From assembly GCF_018129965.1 (NCBI RefSeq), contig NZ_JAFCKW010000010.1:105515-169514 (forward strand): a stretch of 64,000 nt of DNA, written 5' to 3'. This DNA is from Bradyrhizobium diazoefficiens. Lineage in GTDB: Bacteria > Pseudomonadota > Alphaproteobacteria > Rhizobiales > Xanthobacteraceae. Positions 62,771 through 64,000 of this stretch are shown piece after piece. The translations under genes were made by a program, and so were the position numbers. Each line of letters starts with the position of its first letter. The first letter of the stretch is position 1. The notes under the pieces were generated by a model. That model saw only the letters and a program-made list of their open reading frames with translations. It was not told the origin of the DNA and did not search any database.

Positions 62771-64000
62771 TTAGCGGAGCAGCTGCAGTACGCTCTGCTG
62801 CGACTGGTTCGCCAGCGACAGCGCGGAGACCGCGATCGACTGACGGGTCGACAGCGCCTGGCTGTTCGCCGCTTCGACGTTGGTGTCGGCCAGCGTCAGG
62901 TTGGACGAGCCGGTCTGCAGCACGTTGATCAGGTTCTTGTTGAAGTCCTGACGCACCTGCACGATCGTCAGGTTCGAACCGAGTGCCGAGGCTTCCGAAC
63001 GCAGCGTGCTCGACGCGGTGTTCAGCTTCGACAGCACCTTGTTGGTCGCCGAGTTGTCGATGAAGTCGGTGCCGCCCACCAGCGAGGCGAGACCCAGACC
63101 CTTGGAGTTGTAGGTCACGCCGGTGATGCTGAGGCTCGACTTGGCGGTCTCGTCGAACACCAGCTTGAGCTGGTCGCCGTTGAGCAGGTTGACGCCGTTG
63201 AAGGACGAGTCCTGCGACGTCGAGTCGATCTGGGCCAGGATGTTGTTGTACTGGGACACCAGGTTCGCACGGGTCGTCTGCGCTCCCGTATCGGCAACCG
63301 GAGTGGAAGCCGTCGAGAACGTCAGCGTGCTCGTCAGCGTACCACCGATCGCACCGCCGGCGGCGGCAGAGCCGAGCGTCGATGACGCGTAGTCGTTGGT
63401 CGCCGTGATCGACAGCAGGCCGTTGGCGTCGACCGTGGCGGTGAGGTTGTTGGCCTGCAGCGCCGTGTTGAGCTGATCGAGCGTCTTGACCGTGCCGTTG
63501 GAGCCGTCGCCGAAGGTGACGTTGACCGCCGTCCCGCTGTTGAACGAGGTGAAGGTCAGCGTCTTGCCGTTGATGCCGCCGGTGCCGGCGGTACGGGCCG
63601 CGGTGAAGGCCGAGCTCGTGCCGGTGTTGCCGGCGAGGCCGAGCACCGACAGCGCGTTGCCGGTGCCGGTGATCGCGAGGTCGGCATTGACGCCGGTCGA
63701 GAGCTTCAGCTGGCCGGAAGCGTTGACGGACGAAGCCGTCTGGCCCGAGGCGGTCGACAGTGTCGCAGCGCCGGAGCTGATGCTCGCGGTCTGAACGCCG
63801 GTGGCAAGGTCGATCGCCTTCAGAACGTCGGCAAGCGTCGCGCTCTGCAGGTAGACCGTCGAGTTGCCGCTGCCGTCGGTGACGACGTTGCCGGACACGC
63901 CGGAGCCGCTGGGCACGGCCGAAGCGCCGGGCGTCGCCGCATCCTTGAAGCTGATGACGTGACCGTCGACGTTCAGCGTCGAGCCGGCCTGCACGAACGA
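62771..64000 (-). CDS. flagellin, large form (copy 3), N-terminal part outside the window
   Basis: The last 409 residues of a third flagellin. The visible part starts inside the central repeats (GSTLNVDGHVISFKDAATPG) and ends with SQALSTRQSIAVSALSLANQ and the same C-terminus as copies 1 and 2. The D0/D1 N-terminus lies beyond 64000. Its C-terminal half is nearly identical in protein sequence to copy 2. Confidence 0.94.
   Translation of the reverse strand, partial: SFVQAGSTLNVDGHVISFKDAATPGASAVPSGSGVSGNVVTDGSGNSTVYLQSATLADVLKAIDLATGVQTASISSGAATLSTASGQTASSVNASGQLKLSTGVNADLAITGTGNALSVLGLAGNTGTSSAFTAARTAGTGGINGKTLTFTSFNSGTAVNVTFGDGSNGTVKTLDQLNTALQANNLTATVDANGLLSITATNDYASSTLGSAAAGGAIGGTLTSTLTFSTASTPVADTGAQTTRANLVSQYNNILAQIDSTSQDSSFNGVNLLNGDQLKLVFDETAKSSLSITGVTYNSKGLGLASLVGGTDFIDNSATNKVLSKLNTASSTLRSEASALGSNLTIVQVRQDFNKNLINVLQTGSSNLTLADTNVEAANSQALSTRQSIAVSALSLANQSQQSVLQLLR

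Noticed and set aside
57678..64000. CRISPR-like array
   Set aside because: The repetitive DNA in this region is coding repeats of flagellins, with variable spacing and no short identical direct repeats.

Overview
The window is about 64 kb of GC-rich alphaproteobacterial chromosome, most like Bradyrhizobium or a close relative in the Nitrobacteraceae. This rests on the gene set (RecA, CckA, FliX, FlaF, MotE, SET and Tim44-like proteins), on a GTTC-N7-GTTC SOS box, on TTAA-N7-TTAA CtrA boxes and on three very large tandem flagellins like those of the Bradyrhizobium thick subpolar flagellum. Taxonomy is inference from content; no search was run.

Positions 1-31,500 are a mosaic of housekeeping and accessory genes. 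They run from a truncated PIN-domain gene with a partner and SOS-controlled recA, through small secreted proteins and a sulfur-type cluster (ArsR regulator, two YeeE/YedE-like membrane proteins, an AhpD-like protein, an isolated ccoG), to two transglutaminase-like proteins with a CelD-type acetyltransferase. Next come a deletion scar fusing a headless frnE to a headless membrane-protein gene, a Tat-exported dioxygenase-like protein with a heme membrane partner, and a SET-domain methyltransferase near a lysine-rich histone-like protein. A TetR regulator with a carotenoid oxygenase and four further genes shares duplicated operators. Class I fumarase, a LuxR regulator, a glutathione transferase, a Tim44-like protein and the cell-cycle kinase CckA follow.

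Positions 31,500-48,300 and 53,600-64,000 are a flagellar cluster. Transcription units are flgB-flgC-fliE-fliQ-fliR-flhB (-), fliO-fliP (+), fliL-fliM-DUF6468-motE-large TPR protein (-), flgF-flgG-flgA-flgH (+), fliX (-) divergent from flgI-rod-binding protein-flgN (+), a FlaG-like gene (+), flaF (-) and three flagellins (-), the last cut by the window end. An accessory block (48,500-53,500) sits between the two parts: a toxin-antitoxin pair, a hydratase, an epimerase, dksA and an NmrA-type reductase with its HxlR regulator.

The promoters fit a Caulobacter-type hierarchy. CtrA-like boxes lie before flgB, fliX/flgI, flaF and a flagellin, while flgF and flgI carry sigma-54-like -24/-12 elements. 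CckA, the top of the CtrA phosphorelay, is encoded beside the flhB operon. Basal body, switch, export and filament genes are present; fliF, fliG, fliN, fliH, fliI, motA, motB and the hook genes are not in this window.

I saw no rRNA, tRNA, insertion sequence, phage or CRISPR array. Dyad intergenic repeats typical of this lineage occur at four places, one inside the flgB-flhB operon.
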